Source: CAYUNT01 sp964446285 (lineage in GTDB: Bacteria; Sumerlaeota; Sumerlaeia; SLMS01; CAYUNT01). From it: 34,621 nt of DNA. The notes beneath the pieces were generated by a model. The model searched no databases. It saw only the letters and a list, made by a program, of their open reading frames with translations, and was not told the origin of the DNA. The stretch covers positions 1-34,621 of the forward strand of contig CAYUNT010000022.1 in assembly GCA_964446285.1 (NCBI GenBank), in the 5' to 3' direction. Of this stretch, positions 26,219-32,995 are shown in pieces. How positions within the stretch are numbered: position 1 is the first letter of the stretch; each line of letters starts with the position of its first letter. The position numbers and the translations under genes were made by a program.

Positions 26219-26247
26219 GACCTACTCTCGCGCCCCGCGCGGAAATG
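26219..26247 (+). repeat. Partial copy of the 66-bp repeat tail
   Basis: GACCTACTCTCGCG...GGAAATG matches the end of the second 66-bp unit and its downstream flank (26461-26489, GACCTTCTCTCGCG...GGAAATG), suggesting a third, truncated copy on the other side of the composite palindrome. Confidence 0.6.
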
Positions 26248-26349
26248 CAGGAACTGTTCAAAGTTACTGGTGGCATGGGCATTTTGCCCGTGATTCCGGT
26301 GGCTTGGGCGTCTCGCCCAAGGTTTTTCCCGCACTTTGAACAGCTCCTG
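26248..26349. repeat. Composite 102-bp palindromic element
   Basis: Outer arms CAGGAACTGTTCAAAGT (26248-26264) and its reverse complement with one mismatch (26333-26349) enclose two inner hairpins: CATGGGCA-TTT-TGCCCGTG (26274-26292) and CTTGGGCG-TCT-CGCCCAAG (26303-26321). There is no coding capacity. It resembles a REP/BIME or a very small non-autonomous element, without a visible target-site duplication. Confidence 0.75.
26303..26321 (+). repeat. Dispersed terminator-like hairpin, copy A
   Basis: Perfect 8-bp stem with a 3-base loop, preceded by GGTGG and followed by GTTTTT. It is related to copy B at 1999-2017; where the stem base differs (G versus A), the opposite arm differs to match (C versus T). 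Confidence 0.7.
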
Positions 26350-26480
26350 CGCAGAAAAGCGAAGAGCGAGTGCGGAGCCTCGCGATCCCAGGCAGAACTG
26401 CTCTCGCGGTGTGCGCGCAGAAAAGAAAAGAGCGAGTGCGGAGCCTCGCGATCCCAGGCGGACCTTCTCTCGCGGCGTGC
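26349..26480 (+). repeat. Two 66-bp tandem direct repeats
   Basis: Units 26349-26414 and 26415-26480 both start GCGCAGAAAAG and share GAGTGCGGAGCCTCGCGATC and surrounding bases. The period is a multiple of three, so frames stay open across it (SECGASRSQA repeated every 22 residues), but I see no gene. Confidence 0.85.
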
Positions 26481-26497
26481 GTGGAAATGAGGAAAGG

Positions 26498-26527
26498 TTG
26501 ACGCGCCAGGCCTGTGGGTGCCATACT
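26498..26527 (+). promoter_or_regulatory. Probable promoter of pseudopilin 1
   Basis: TTGACG (26498-26503), an 18-base spacer and CATACT (26522-26527). The block is conserved at a constant 990-base offset before pseudopilin 2, where the -10 reads TATACA. Confidence 0.6.
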
Positions 26528-26540
26528 TATCGGTAAAGTC

Positions 26541-26570
26541 GTTGGGATCGGTTTGATCCCATTCCCCAAC
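26541..26570 (+). promoter_or_regulatory. Conserved leader hairpin of pseudopilin 1
   Basis: TGGGATC-GGTTT-GATCCCA (26543-26549 with 26555-26561) forms a 7-bp hairpin, and GTTGGG (26541-26546) could instead pair with CCCAAC (26565-26570), so two structures compete. The 30 bases are identical before pseudopilin 2. The ribosome-binding site AGGGAG follows at 26576. Confidence 0.6.
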
Positions 26571-26590
26571 ATACTAGGGAGACGGACTCC

Positions 26591-27298
26591 ATGCGCCGGG
26601 AAAATGCCTTTACACTGATTGAGGTTCTGGTTGCGGTATTGTTGATCGCGATACTGACCGCCGCGGCCCTTCCGAATTTTCTCGAAATGCAGACGCGCGA
26701 AAAAGTATCTCGCGCCAAGGCGGACATGCGCACGATCGCCGCCGCCATCGAAGCCTACACGGTGGATCATCAAAAGATCATGGCCACCCGCACTCCCAGG
26801 TTTCTTTGCCCGAGTTGTTCCGGTTATAGCGGCCCCAGCGTTTATGGGCAGTGGGCTGGCATATCATGGGTCAGCCCGCGGTTTATCTGGATCACGACGC
26901 CAGTGGCCTATATTCCCAGCGTTTTGCAGGATCCCTTTGTGGCCGATGGCCGCCCCAAGGATCCAGGCGGAGTGATCTCAATTTCCTACGATACGTATGA
27001 TTATTTCAACGGCGTGGACATTTGCAACCCCCCGAATGATAACCGTTGCGCGGGGGTTAGTTCGGGTGCCATGTGGCGCATCGCCAGCGCAGGGCCGGAT
27101 GACATAATGGCTGGCGGGGGCGGTACGATTTCACAGTCTCTGCTCTGGGCGCAGCTGGGTGTCGATTATGACCCGAGCAACGGCACGATCAGCGCGGGCG
27201 ACATCGTCCGCATCGGCGGCGGGCCGGGCCAGGTCATGCCCGGCTTTGAACCAGCAATCGACCGCATTTATAACAAATACAACGTATCCGGGATTTAG
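26591..27298 (+). CDS. Type II secretion/type IV pilus pseudopilin 1
   Basis: A 235-residue pseudopilin that would be inserted in the inner membrane and assembled into a periplasmic pseudopilus. The prepilin signal is MRRENA/FTLIEV with the conserved Glu at +5, but Ala rather than Gly at -1. The hydrophobic helix (LVAVLLIAILTAAALPNF) leads into EMQTREKVSRAKADMRTIAA, a GspG-like alpha-helix. The globular part contains a CPSC pair, a VSPRFIWITTPVAYIPSVLQ segment and the conserved end DYDPSNGTISAGDIVRIGGG...NKYNVSGI. AGGGAG lies 9 bases before the ATG. It is the first copy of a 990-bp tandem duplication. Confidence 0.9.
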   Translation: MRRENAFTLIEVLVAVLLIAILTAAALPNFLEMQTREKVSRAKADMRTIAAAIEAYTVDHQKIMATRTPRFLCPSCSGYSGPSVYGQWAGISWVSPRFIWITTPVAYIPSVLQDPFVADGRPKDPGGVISISYDTYDYFNGVDICNPPNDNRCAGVSSGAMWRIASAGPDDIMAGGGGTISQSLLWAQLGVDYDPSNGTISAGDIVRIGGGPGQVMPGFEPAIDRIYNKYNVSGI

Positions 27299-27487
27299 TT
27301 CGCAGGCGGACGACAAGGGGAGACTGGACCCATACCTGGCGCATCTTGCCCTGCATGACGCTCGGGCTGTCGCGGAGAATCCTTCATGGCCCGCGATTCA
27401 TCGCATCAATCTGTGCGTGGGAACAGGCTGGCGTGTTCCGTCGCGAATCGTGTCCAGACGTTCCTGATGCACTCCCATGCCATAAGA

Positions 27488-27517
27488 TTGACGCACTAGG
27501 CAAATGCGTGCTATACA
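27488..27517 (+). promoter_or_regulatory. Probable promoter of pseudopilin 2
   Basis: TTGACG (27488-27493), an 18-base spacer and TATACA (27512-27517), a better -10 than in copy 1. Confidence 0.65.
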
Positions 27518-27530
27518 TATCAGTATAGTT

Positions 27531-27560
27531 GTTGGGATCGGTTTGATCCCATTCCCCAAC
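27531..27560 (+). promoter_or_regulatory. Conserved leader hairpin of pseudopilin 2
   Basis: The same 30 bases as at 26541-26570, forming TGGGATC-GGTTT-GATCCCA with a competing GTTGGG/CCCAAC pairing. The ribosome-binding site AGGGAG follows at 27566. Confidence 0.6.
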
Positions 27561-27580
27561 AAACCAGGGAGACGGATTCT

Positions 27581-28288
27581 ATGCGCCGGAAAAATGCCTT
27601 TACACTGATTGAGGTTCTGGTTGCGGTATTGTTGATCGCGATACTGACCGCCGCGGCCCTTCCGAATTTTCTCGAAATGCAGACGCGCGAAAAAGTATCT
27701 CGCGCCAAGGCCGACATGCGCACGATCGCCGCCGCCATCGAAGCCTACACGGTGGATCATCAAAAAGTCATGTCGTGTCGCACACCCAAGTTCTTATGTC
27801 CGCAATGCAATAACACCTATAGCGGTCCAAGCGTTTATCCGCAACATACAGGCATCAACTGGGTTAGCCCTCGATTTCTTTGGATTACAACGCCTGTTGC
27901 CTACATCCCAAGCGTTTTGCAGGACCCTTTCGTGGCCACGGGCGTTGCCAAGGATCCTGGAGGCATGATTAGTTCCATCTATGATACCTATCATTACTGG
28001 AGCGGAATGGACGTTTGCAGCAACACAGATCATCGTTGCGCAGGAATTACATCTGGCGCGCTCTGGATTCTGGTTTCTATTGGCCCGGATGAAATCATGG
28101 CCTTTGGCGGCGGCGCGGTTATGCAGCCTCTCAGCTGGGCGCAGTTGGGTGTCGATTACGATCCAAGCAATGGCACAATCAGCGCGGGCGACATCGTCCG
28201 CATAGGCGGCGGGCCGGGCCAAGTTTATCCTGGCTACGAACCTCAAATCGACCGCATTAATAACAAATATAACGTATCGGGAATATAG
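27581..28288 (+). CDS. Type II secretion/type IV pilus pseudopilin 2
   Basis: A 235-residue pseudopilin, paralogue of the preceding gene and equal in length. The first 57 codons differ from copy 1 at only two or three bases (Glu4 to Lys is the one early amino-acid change), including the signal MRRKNA/FTLIEV and the helix. The middle diverges strongly, with many silent changes (CPQCNNTYSGPSVY, then HYWSGMDVCSNTDHRCAG), and the C-terminal LGVDYDPSNGTISAGDIVRI...INNKYNVSGI is again conserved. The variable centre is the surface-exposed face in related pseudopilins. Having its own promoter and leader, it can be expressed independently; the ATPase gene begins 466 bases downstream. Confidence 0.9.
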   Translation: MRRKNAFTLIEVLVAVLLIAILTAAALPNFLEMQTREKVSRAKADMRTIAAAIEAYTVDHQKVMSCRTPKFLCPQCNNTYSGPSVYPQHTGINWVSPRFLWITTPVAYIPSVLQDPFVATGVAKDPGGMISSIYDTYHYWSGMDVCSNTDHRCAGITSGALWILVSIGPDEIMAFGGGAVMQPLSWAQLGVDYDPSNGTISAGDIVRIGGGPGQVYPGYEPQIDRINNKYNVSGI

Positions 28289-28754
28289 CGCCACTGCCAA
28301 TAACGCCACCGTCTTTGGGGCCGGCGCATTGGGGGGCGGCAGGGCTTTCGCGGAAATTTCGTGAATCGCGGACATTTCGTTTGCGATGAATGAGCCATTG
28401 CGGTCCGTCCATCGCGCCAGGCGCGCGAGTGAATTCCTGTGCAAATCTGATTGCGCGTCATTGCAGGGAAAAGATACACAAGGAAAGGATAGGTGTTCCG
28501 GGCTGAGAGGCTGGCCAGGGATTTGAGAGCTTGCCTGGCTGGCTTCCTGGTCGTATTATGGAACCGCTGGGAGGGTTTTTCAGGAGACATTTTCCGGGCG
28601 TTTGCGTTGACGCCGCCCACGTTAGGAACTACGATCCTTGCTGATACGTTTGCGCGCCAGGAGAGCGTGCGTCTGATTGTTGGCGCCTCTCCATTGCGCC
28701 ACGATTCCAGCGATATTTCTTCCGAGACTCGTTGCGGGTTTTGGGGTTGAACTT
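28289..28754 (+). other. Intergenic region upstream of the ATPase gene
   Basis: About 465 bases between pseudopilin 2 and the ATPase. No gene is supported. I see no clear terminator for the pseudopilin and no convincing promoter, so it is unclear whether the ATPase is transcribed with the pilins. Confidence 0.45.
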
Positions 28755-30506
28755 ATGCCGACGGCCTTGGAACGCCAGTTGGGCGAAATGCTTGTTCGCG
28801 ACAAGGTTATTTCGCAAAACGAGCTTGAGACCGCTTTGCGCCGCCAGGAGGAAACCCGCGGGAGCCTCGGGCGCGTTCTCATCGAACTTGGCTTCACCTC
28901 CGAGTGGGAAATGGCCGCAGCGCTCGGCAAGCAACTCAACGTCCCTTTCATCACGCTCAGCCACTACGACATCGACCGCCAGGTCCTCGAATCGATCCCC
29001 GAGGAACTTGTGCGCAAATACAAAATCGTGCCCGTAGATAAAACAGGCGACACGCTGACAATCGCGCTGGCCGACCCTTCGAATATCTATTTGCTTGATG
29101 AATTGCGCATTCTCACCAAATGCCAGATCATCCCCGTTATTTCCTTCGAGTCGGACATCATGGAGGCGATCAACCGCTATTACGGCGGCCAGGAAGAATC
29201 GCGCCTCGATGAAATGCTCAAGGAAATCACCGATGCCGACATCCGCGCCGTGGAAAGCCAGCGCGAGGCCGAAAGCATCGCAATGGTGGCAAGCGAGGAA
29301 GAAGGCGTCGGCGGAAGCGGCGACAGCGACGAGGCCGAGGTCAACGACGCCCCCGTCATTCAGCTGGTCAACCTGATCATCACCGAGGCCATCAAGGCGG
29401 GCGCTTCGGATATTCATGTCGAGCCTTATGAAAAAGTCCTGCGCCTTCGCTACCGCATCGACGGTGTGCTGCAGGAAATGACCCCGCCGCCAAAGCAGTT
29501 CCAAAACGCAATCATCTCGCGCATCAAAATCCTTTCCGAGTTGGACATCGCGGAAAAACGCCTGCCCCAGGACGGACGTTTCCGCGTCAAATACAACGGG
29601 CGCGCCATCGACTTCCGCGTTGCCGTATGCCCAACCGTCCACGGCGAAAAGGTCGTGATCCGCATCCTAGACCAGAGCAACCTGATGCTCAACCTGACGG
29701 ACTTGGGCTACGAACCGCACATTCTCGAAAAGTTCGAGGAGCAATTGCGCAAGCCCTGGGGCATGATTCTGGTTACGGGTCCGACGGGGTCCGGAAAATC
29801 GACCACTCTTTATTCGGCGCTTTCCACGATCAACGACGCGCGCAAAAACATTCAGACGATCGAGGACCCAGTCGAATACAACCTGATGGGGATCAATCAG
29901 GTTCATGCGCGGCCCGACATCGGCCTGACATTCGCCGCCGCGCTGCGCAGTTTCCTCCGCCAGGACCCGGACATCATCATGGTGGGCGAAATCCGCGACT
30001 TCGACACGGCGGAAATCGCCATCAAGGCGGCTCTCACCGGCCACTTGGTTTTCTCGACGCTCCACACGAACGACGCCCCTTCCTCGATCCAGCGCCTCAT
30101 AAACATGGGGGTCGAGTCGTTCCTCGTTACGGCATCGCTCAACATGGTCGAGGCGCAGCGCCTGGGTCGGCGCGTCTGCAAGAACTGCAAGACGGAATAC
30201 GAGCCTTCGGCGGACCTTCTTGCGGCGCTTGGCATCAAGGACCCCAAGACCATGCTCGCCCGCGGGGAAGGCTGCGACCGATGCCGCCAGACAGGATACA
30301 AAGGACGCGTGGGCTTCTATGAAGTCATGGTGGTGACAGACGTTTTGCGCGACGCGATCATCCAGGGAGTCCCCACCAACCAGCTCAAAAAGCAGGCGGT
30401 GGAGGAAGGGATGGAAACGCTGCGCATGGCAGCGACAAAGAAACTTTTGCAGGGCGTGACGACGGTCGAGGAGGTTCTCTCGACTACAATGGCGGACGAG
30501 GGCTGA
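28755..30506 (+). CDS. pilB: Pilus/secretion assembly ATPase (PilB/GspE)
   Basis: A 583-residue hexameric ATPase that powers pilus or pseudopilus assembly at the cytoplasmic face of the inner membrane. An N-terminal MshEN/GspE-N-type domain (LGEMLVRDKVISQNELETAL to about residue 150) is followed by an acidic linker and the catalytic core. Motifs in order: Walker A GPTGSGKST (about 341-349), Asp box TIEDPVEY, Walker B QDPDIIMVGEIRD, His box GHLVFSTLHTNDAP, and the four-cysteine zinc site CKNC...CDRC. Every catalytic motif is intact. I chose the ATG at 28755 because homologues begin with LxxxLGEMLV-like sequence soon after the start; the open frame extends upstream without homology. The sequence alone does not separate PilB from GspE. 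pilC follows after 49 bases. Confidence 0.95.
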   Translation: MPTALERQLGEMLVRDKVISQNELETALRRQEETRGSLGRVLIELGFTSEWEMAAALGKQLNVPFITLSHYDIDRQVLESIPEELVRKYKIVPVDKTGDTLTIALADPSNIYLLDELRILTKCQIIPVISFESDIMEAINRYYGGQEESRLDEMLKEITDADIRAVESQREAESIAMVASEEEGVGGSGDSDEAEVNDAPVIQLVNLIITEAIKAGASDIHVEPYEKVLRLRYRIDGVLQEMTPPPKQFQNAIISRIKILSELDIAEKRLPQDGRFRVKYNGRAIDFRVAVCPTVHGEKVVIRILDQSNLMLNLTDLGYEPHILEKFEEQLRKPWGMILVTGPTGSGKSTTLYSALSTINDARKNIQTIEDPVEYNLMGINQVHARPDIGLTFAAALRSFLRQDPDIIMVGEIRDFDTAEIAIKAALTGHLVFSTLHTNDAPSSIQRLINMGVESFLVTASLNMVEAQRLGRRVCKNCKTEYEPSADLLAALGIKDPKTMLARGEGCDRCRQTGYKGRVGFYEVMVVTDVLRDAIIQGVPTNQLKKQAVEEGMETLRMAATKKLLQGVTTVEEVLSTTMADEG

Positions 30507-30555
30507 AGTATAGCGGGCGGAAAAAAGAAATCCAACGGCCAGGAGCAAAGAATTC

Positions 30556-31782
30556 ATGCCGGTCTATCAATACTCGGCGCGTGCGGCGGATGGACGGGTT
30601 GTCATGGGAACCGCGGAAGCGGGAGACCAGTCATCCGTTGTTCGTATGTTGCGCGAAAAGGGCCTGATGCCGACAGAAATCCGCTTGGGGGGCCAAAGCC
30701 GTGTGGCCGCCGGCGCCAAAAAGAAACGCCGCCTCAAAGGAGGCCGCGTCAAACTGGACGACCTCGTTGTGCTCTCGCAGCAAATGGCTGTGATGATTCG
30801 CGCCGGACTTCCTCTCATCGAGGTTCTCGACATCCTCAGCGAACAGTCGGAACGCGCCAAACTGGCCGAGGTGGTTCGCCGCGTGGAAAAGGATGTCGAG
30901 AGCGGTTCGTCGCTCACAGAAGCAATTCAAAAACATCCCAACGTCTTCAGCGTCTTTTTCATCAGCATGGTTCGGGCGGGCGAGGCCTCTGGTATGCTCG
31001 ACACCATTTTGGACCAAGTGGCAATGTATATGGAACGCATCGCCTCGCTGCAGCGCAAAATCAAAAGCGCCGTCATGTACCCGAGCGTGGTCAGTTTCGT
31101 CGCGGCCATCATCACTGTTTTCCTCCTCGTCAAGGTGGTCCCGGTTTTTGAAGACATCTTTTCGGACCTTGGAAGTACGCTGCCTTTGCCAACGCGCATT
31201 ACACTGTTTATTTCCAAGTTCTTCCAGCACAGTTGGTATTGGATTGTGATAGCCGCCGTGGGCGCGTGGGTGGCCTTGTGGCAATATGGAAAGACCAAAA
31301 TGGGCCGGTATAAAATAGATCAGATCATGCTGAAACTGCCCATATTCGGCCAGTTGTTTCTCAAATCCTCTGTGGCCAAGTTCACGCGAACCCTCTCCAC
31401 ATTGATCCGCGCGGGCGTGAATATTCTGTTCGCCTTGGAAATCGTCGCAAAGACAGTTGGCAATTCGGTAATCGAAGAGGCGGTGAACAAAACTAAAACG
31501 AGTATTCAAGGGGGAGAATCCATCACCAAACCCCTGATCGAGTCCGGAGTATTTCCCACGATGGTGACGCGCATGATTGACGTGGGCGAGCGGACGGGCG
31601 CCCTGGAATCCATGCTCACCAAAATCGCGGACTTCTATGAGGACCAGGTCAACACAATGGTCAATGGCCTGACTTCGCTGATCGAACCTCTGCTTATTGT
31701 GTTCCTGGGCGTGGTGATCGGCTTCATTGTAATCTCGATGTTTATGCCTATGTTCAAGATGATCGAGGCACTTTCGCACTGA
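30556..31782 (+). CDS. pilC: Inner-membrane platform protein (PilC/GspF)
   Basis: A 408-residue inner-membrane protein that transmits ATPase motion to the growing pilus or pseudopilus. It starts MPVYQYSARAADGRVVMGTA, as is usual for the family. Two T2SSF domains are visible: the first around residues 70-195 (LVVLSQQMAVMIRAGLPLIE, FFISMVRAGEASGMLD), the second around 272-395 (FTRTLSTLIRAGVNILFALE, MVTRMIDVGERTGALE). Membrane segments are at about 175-198, 218-236 and 375-395. AGGAG (30541-30545) precedes the ATG. The gene directly follows the ATPase and is likely co-transcribed with it. Length is standard for the family. Confidence 0.95.
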   Translation: MPVYQYSARAADGRVVMGTAEAGDQSSVVRMLREKGLMPTEIRLGGQSRVAAGAKKKRRLKGGRVKLDDLVVLSQQMAVMIRAGLPLIEVLDILSEQSERAKLAEVVRRVEKDVESGSSLTEAIQKHPNVFSVFFISMVRAGEASGMLDTILDQVAMYMERIASLQRKIKSAVMYPSVVSFVAAIITVFLLVKVVPVFEDIFSDLGSTLPLPTRITLFISKFFQHSWYWIVIAAVGAWVALWQYGKTKMGRYKIDQIMLKLPIFGQLFLKSSVAKFTRTLSTLIRAGVNILFALEIVAKTVGNSVIEEAVNKTKTSIQGGESITKPLIESGVFPTMVTRMIDVGERTGALESMLTKIADFYEDQVNTMVNGLTSLIEPLLIVFLGVVIGFIVISMFMPMFKMIEALSH

Positions 31783-31941
31783 GCCAGAGAAAAGGGCTGG
31801 ATTTCGAGGCTGTCATGGGCATACCTATGCGTCCGCAGGTTTGTTTTCCGGCCTGGACCGGTTTTCGCGGAAAATCGGCTCAGGCGGATATTAGGCGCTG
31901 ATTGCGCTCACTCTATCTGTTTATGTGGTTCGTTTCTTCTC

Positions 31942-32982
31942 ATGCAGAATCCCATTCTTGAACGACAACTCGCCGATTGCAGGGACTTGGCGGAAGCCTG
32001 GAAGCGCTTTTTCGAACTGTTTCACATAGCCATCAAGAATCCTGAGCGCATTACTCCAGAAACTGAACAGGAATTTCTGGAAAACAAGCGGCGTATCGCA
32101 ATGCTTCACGACACTTTCATGGATGCTCTCAAGCACGATCACCAGATCGGACAGAACATTTATGGAATTGTCACGCGCTGCATCACCTTGCGCCATGTGA
32201 ATAAAATGAGTCCGGCGGAAACGAAAAAAATCGAAATCGAGTGGCACGAATCCTATCTGCTGCTCAACGAAACAATCAGCGGCCTTCAAGAGGAAATCCA
32301 GCGCATCGCCGCCATCAATCCGACCACCTTCGCGCTTCATAAAATCTGGGCGCGAGTCATGGCCAACCTGATCGCGTTTCTCAAAAGCCGCCCATTCAAG
32401 TTCGCTGTTGCCGCCATTGTAGTTGTGTTCATCATCTGGGGCATTCCGGCATTCGGAATTTATGACTACGACGAACTCCGAAAAATGAATGGAGTGAACA
32501 AACTCTATTTCCAGTGGCTCAATGTCCGGCGCTCCACATTCGACAAAGCCGCTCCCTACGGCCAGTTGAGCGATTTTCTCTCGTTTTACCTGCCGGAAAA
32601 CGCTCCGCCCTCGGGTTTGAAATACAATAATGACCTGCCCAAAAAAGACAAACTGGCTTGTGCGCGCCAGTTTGCAGGCGTCCGGCTCGAAAACGGAAAA
32701 TCCATGAGCGAGATGCTCCAGGATTCCGAGGATTTCGCCACATTCTGGTTTGAACGCATCAGCAGCAGAGGCGACCAGGCCGAGGTCTTTATATTCTATT
32801 TTTATGCCAATAAAACCGCCTACGACATTGCGCGGATGTATGAAAAATTCCCCATGTCGCGCGACTTGCCCTACACGGTGTTTTCCATCAACAACGTTTT
32901 GGTCATAATCCAAAGCCGGTCGAGCGACAAACAGCTTCGCACGGACCTGGCCGTCGGAACTTTCAAACAGCCCGCCCGCTGA
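31942..32982 (+). CDS. Single-pass membrane protein of unknown function
   Basis: I do not recognise this 346-residue protein. Residues 1-150 are helical and charged, with possible coiled-coil stretches (TEQEFLENKRRIAMLHDTFM; ESYLLLNETISGLQEEIQRI). One membrane segment lies at about 153-173 (FAVAAIVVVFIIWGIPAFG), with basic residues just before it suggesting a cytoplasmic N-terminus. The last 170 residues would be periplasmic and contain SDFLSFYLPE, FATFWFERISSRGDQAEVFI and a short beta-rich end. It lies between pilC (159 bases upstream) and dprA (13 bases downstream). Its cytoplasmic-helical, one-TM, periplasmic-domain layout is like that of GspL/PilN-type platform partners, but no actin-like fold or sequence match is visible, so this is only a suggestion from context. 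Confidence 0.7.
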   Translation: MQNPILERQLADCRDLAEAWKRFFELFHIAIKNPERITPETEQEFLENKRRIAMLHDTFMDALKHDHQIGQNIYGIVTRCITLRHVNKMSPAETKKIEIEWHESYLLLNETISGLQEEIQRIAAINPTTFALHKIWARVMANLIAFLKSRPFKFAVAAIVVVFIIWGIPAFGIYDYDELRKMNGVNKLYFQWLNVRRSTFDKAAPYGQLSDFLSFYLPENAPPSGLKYNNDLPKKDKLACARQFAGVRLENGKSMSEMLQDSEDFATFWFERISSRGDQAEVFIFYFYANKTAYDIARMYEKFPMSRDLPYTVFSINNVLVIIQSRSSDKQLRTDLAVGTFKQPAR

Positions 32983-32995
32983 GAGCCTGCATAAA

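Noticed and set aside
26349..26480. CRISPR array
   Set aside because: Only two adjoining 66-base units without unique spacers, and no cas genes. The period-7 tracts near 2100 are also tandem, not spaced.
26336..26536. Open frame across the 66-bp tandem repeat
   Set aside because: The frame is open only because 66 is a multiple of three; the product is a repeated SECGASRSQA string with no start signal.
26480..26590. Sigma54 promoter upstream of the pseudopilin
   Set aside because: No GG-N10-GC element is present at suitable spacing; a TTGACG/TATACA-type promoter conserved in both copies fits better.
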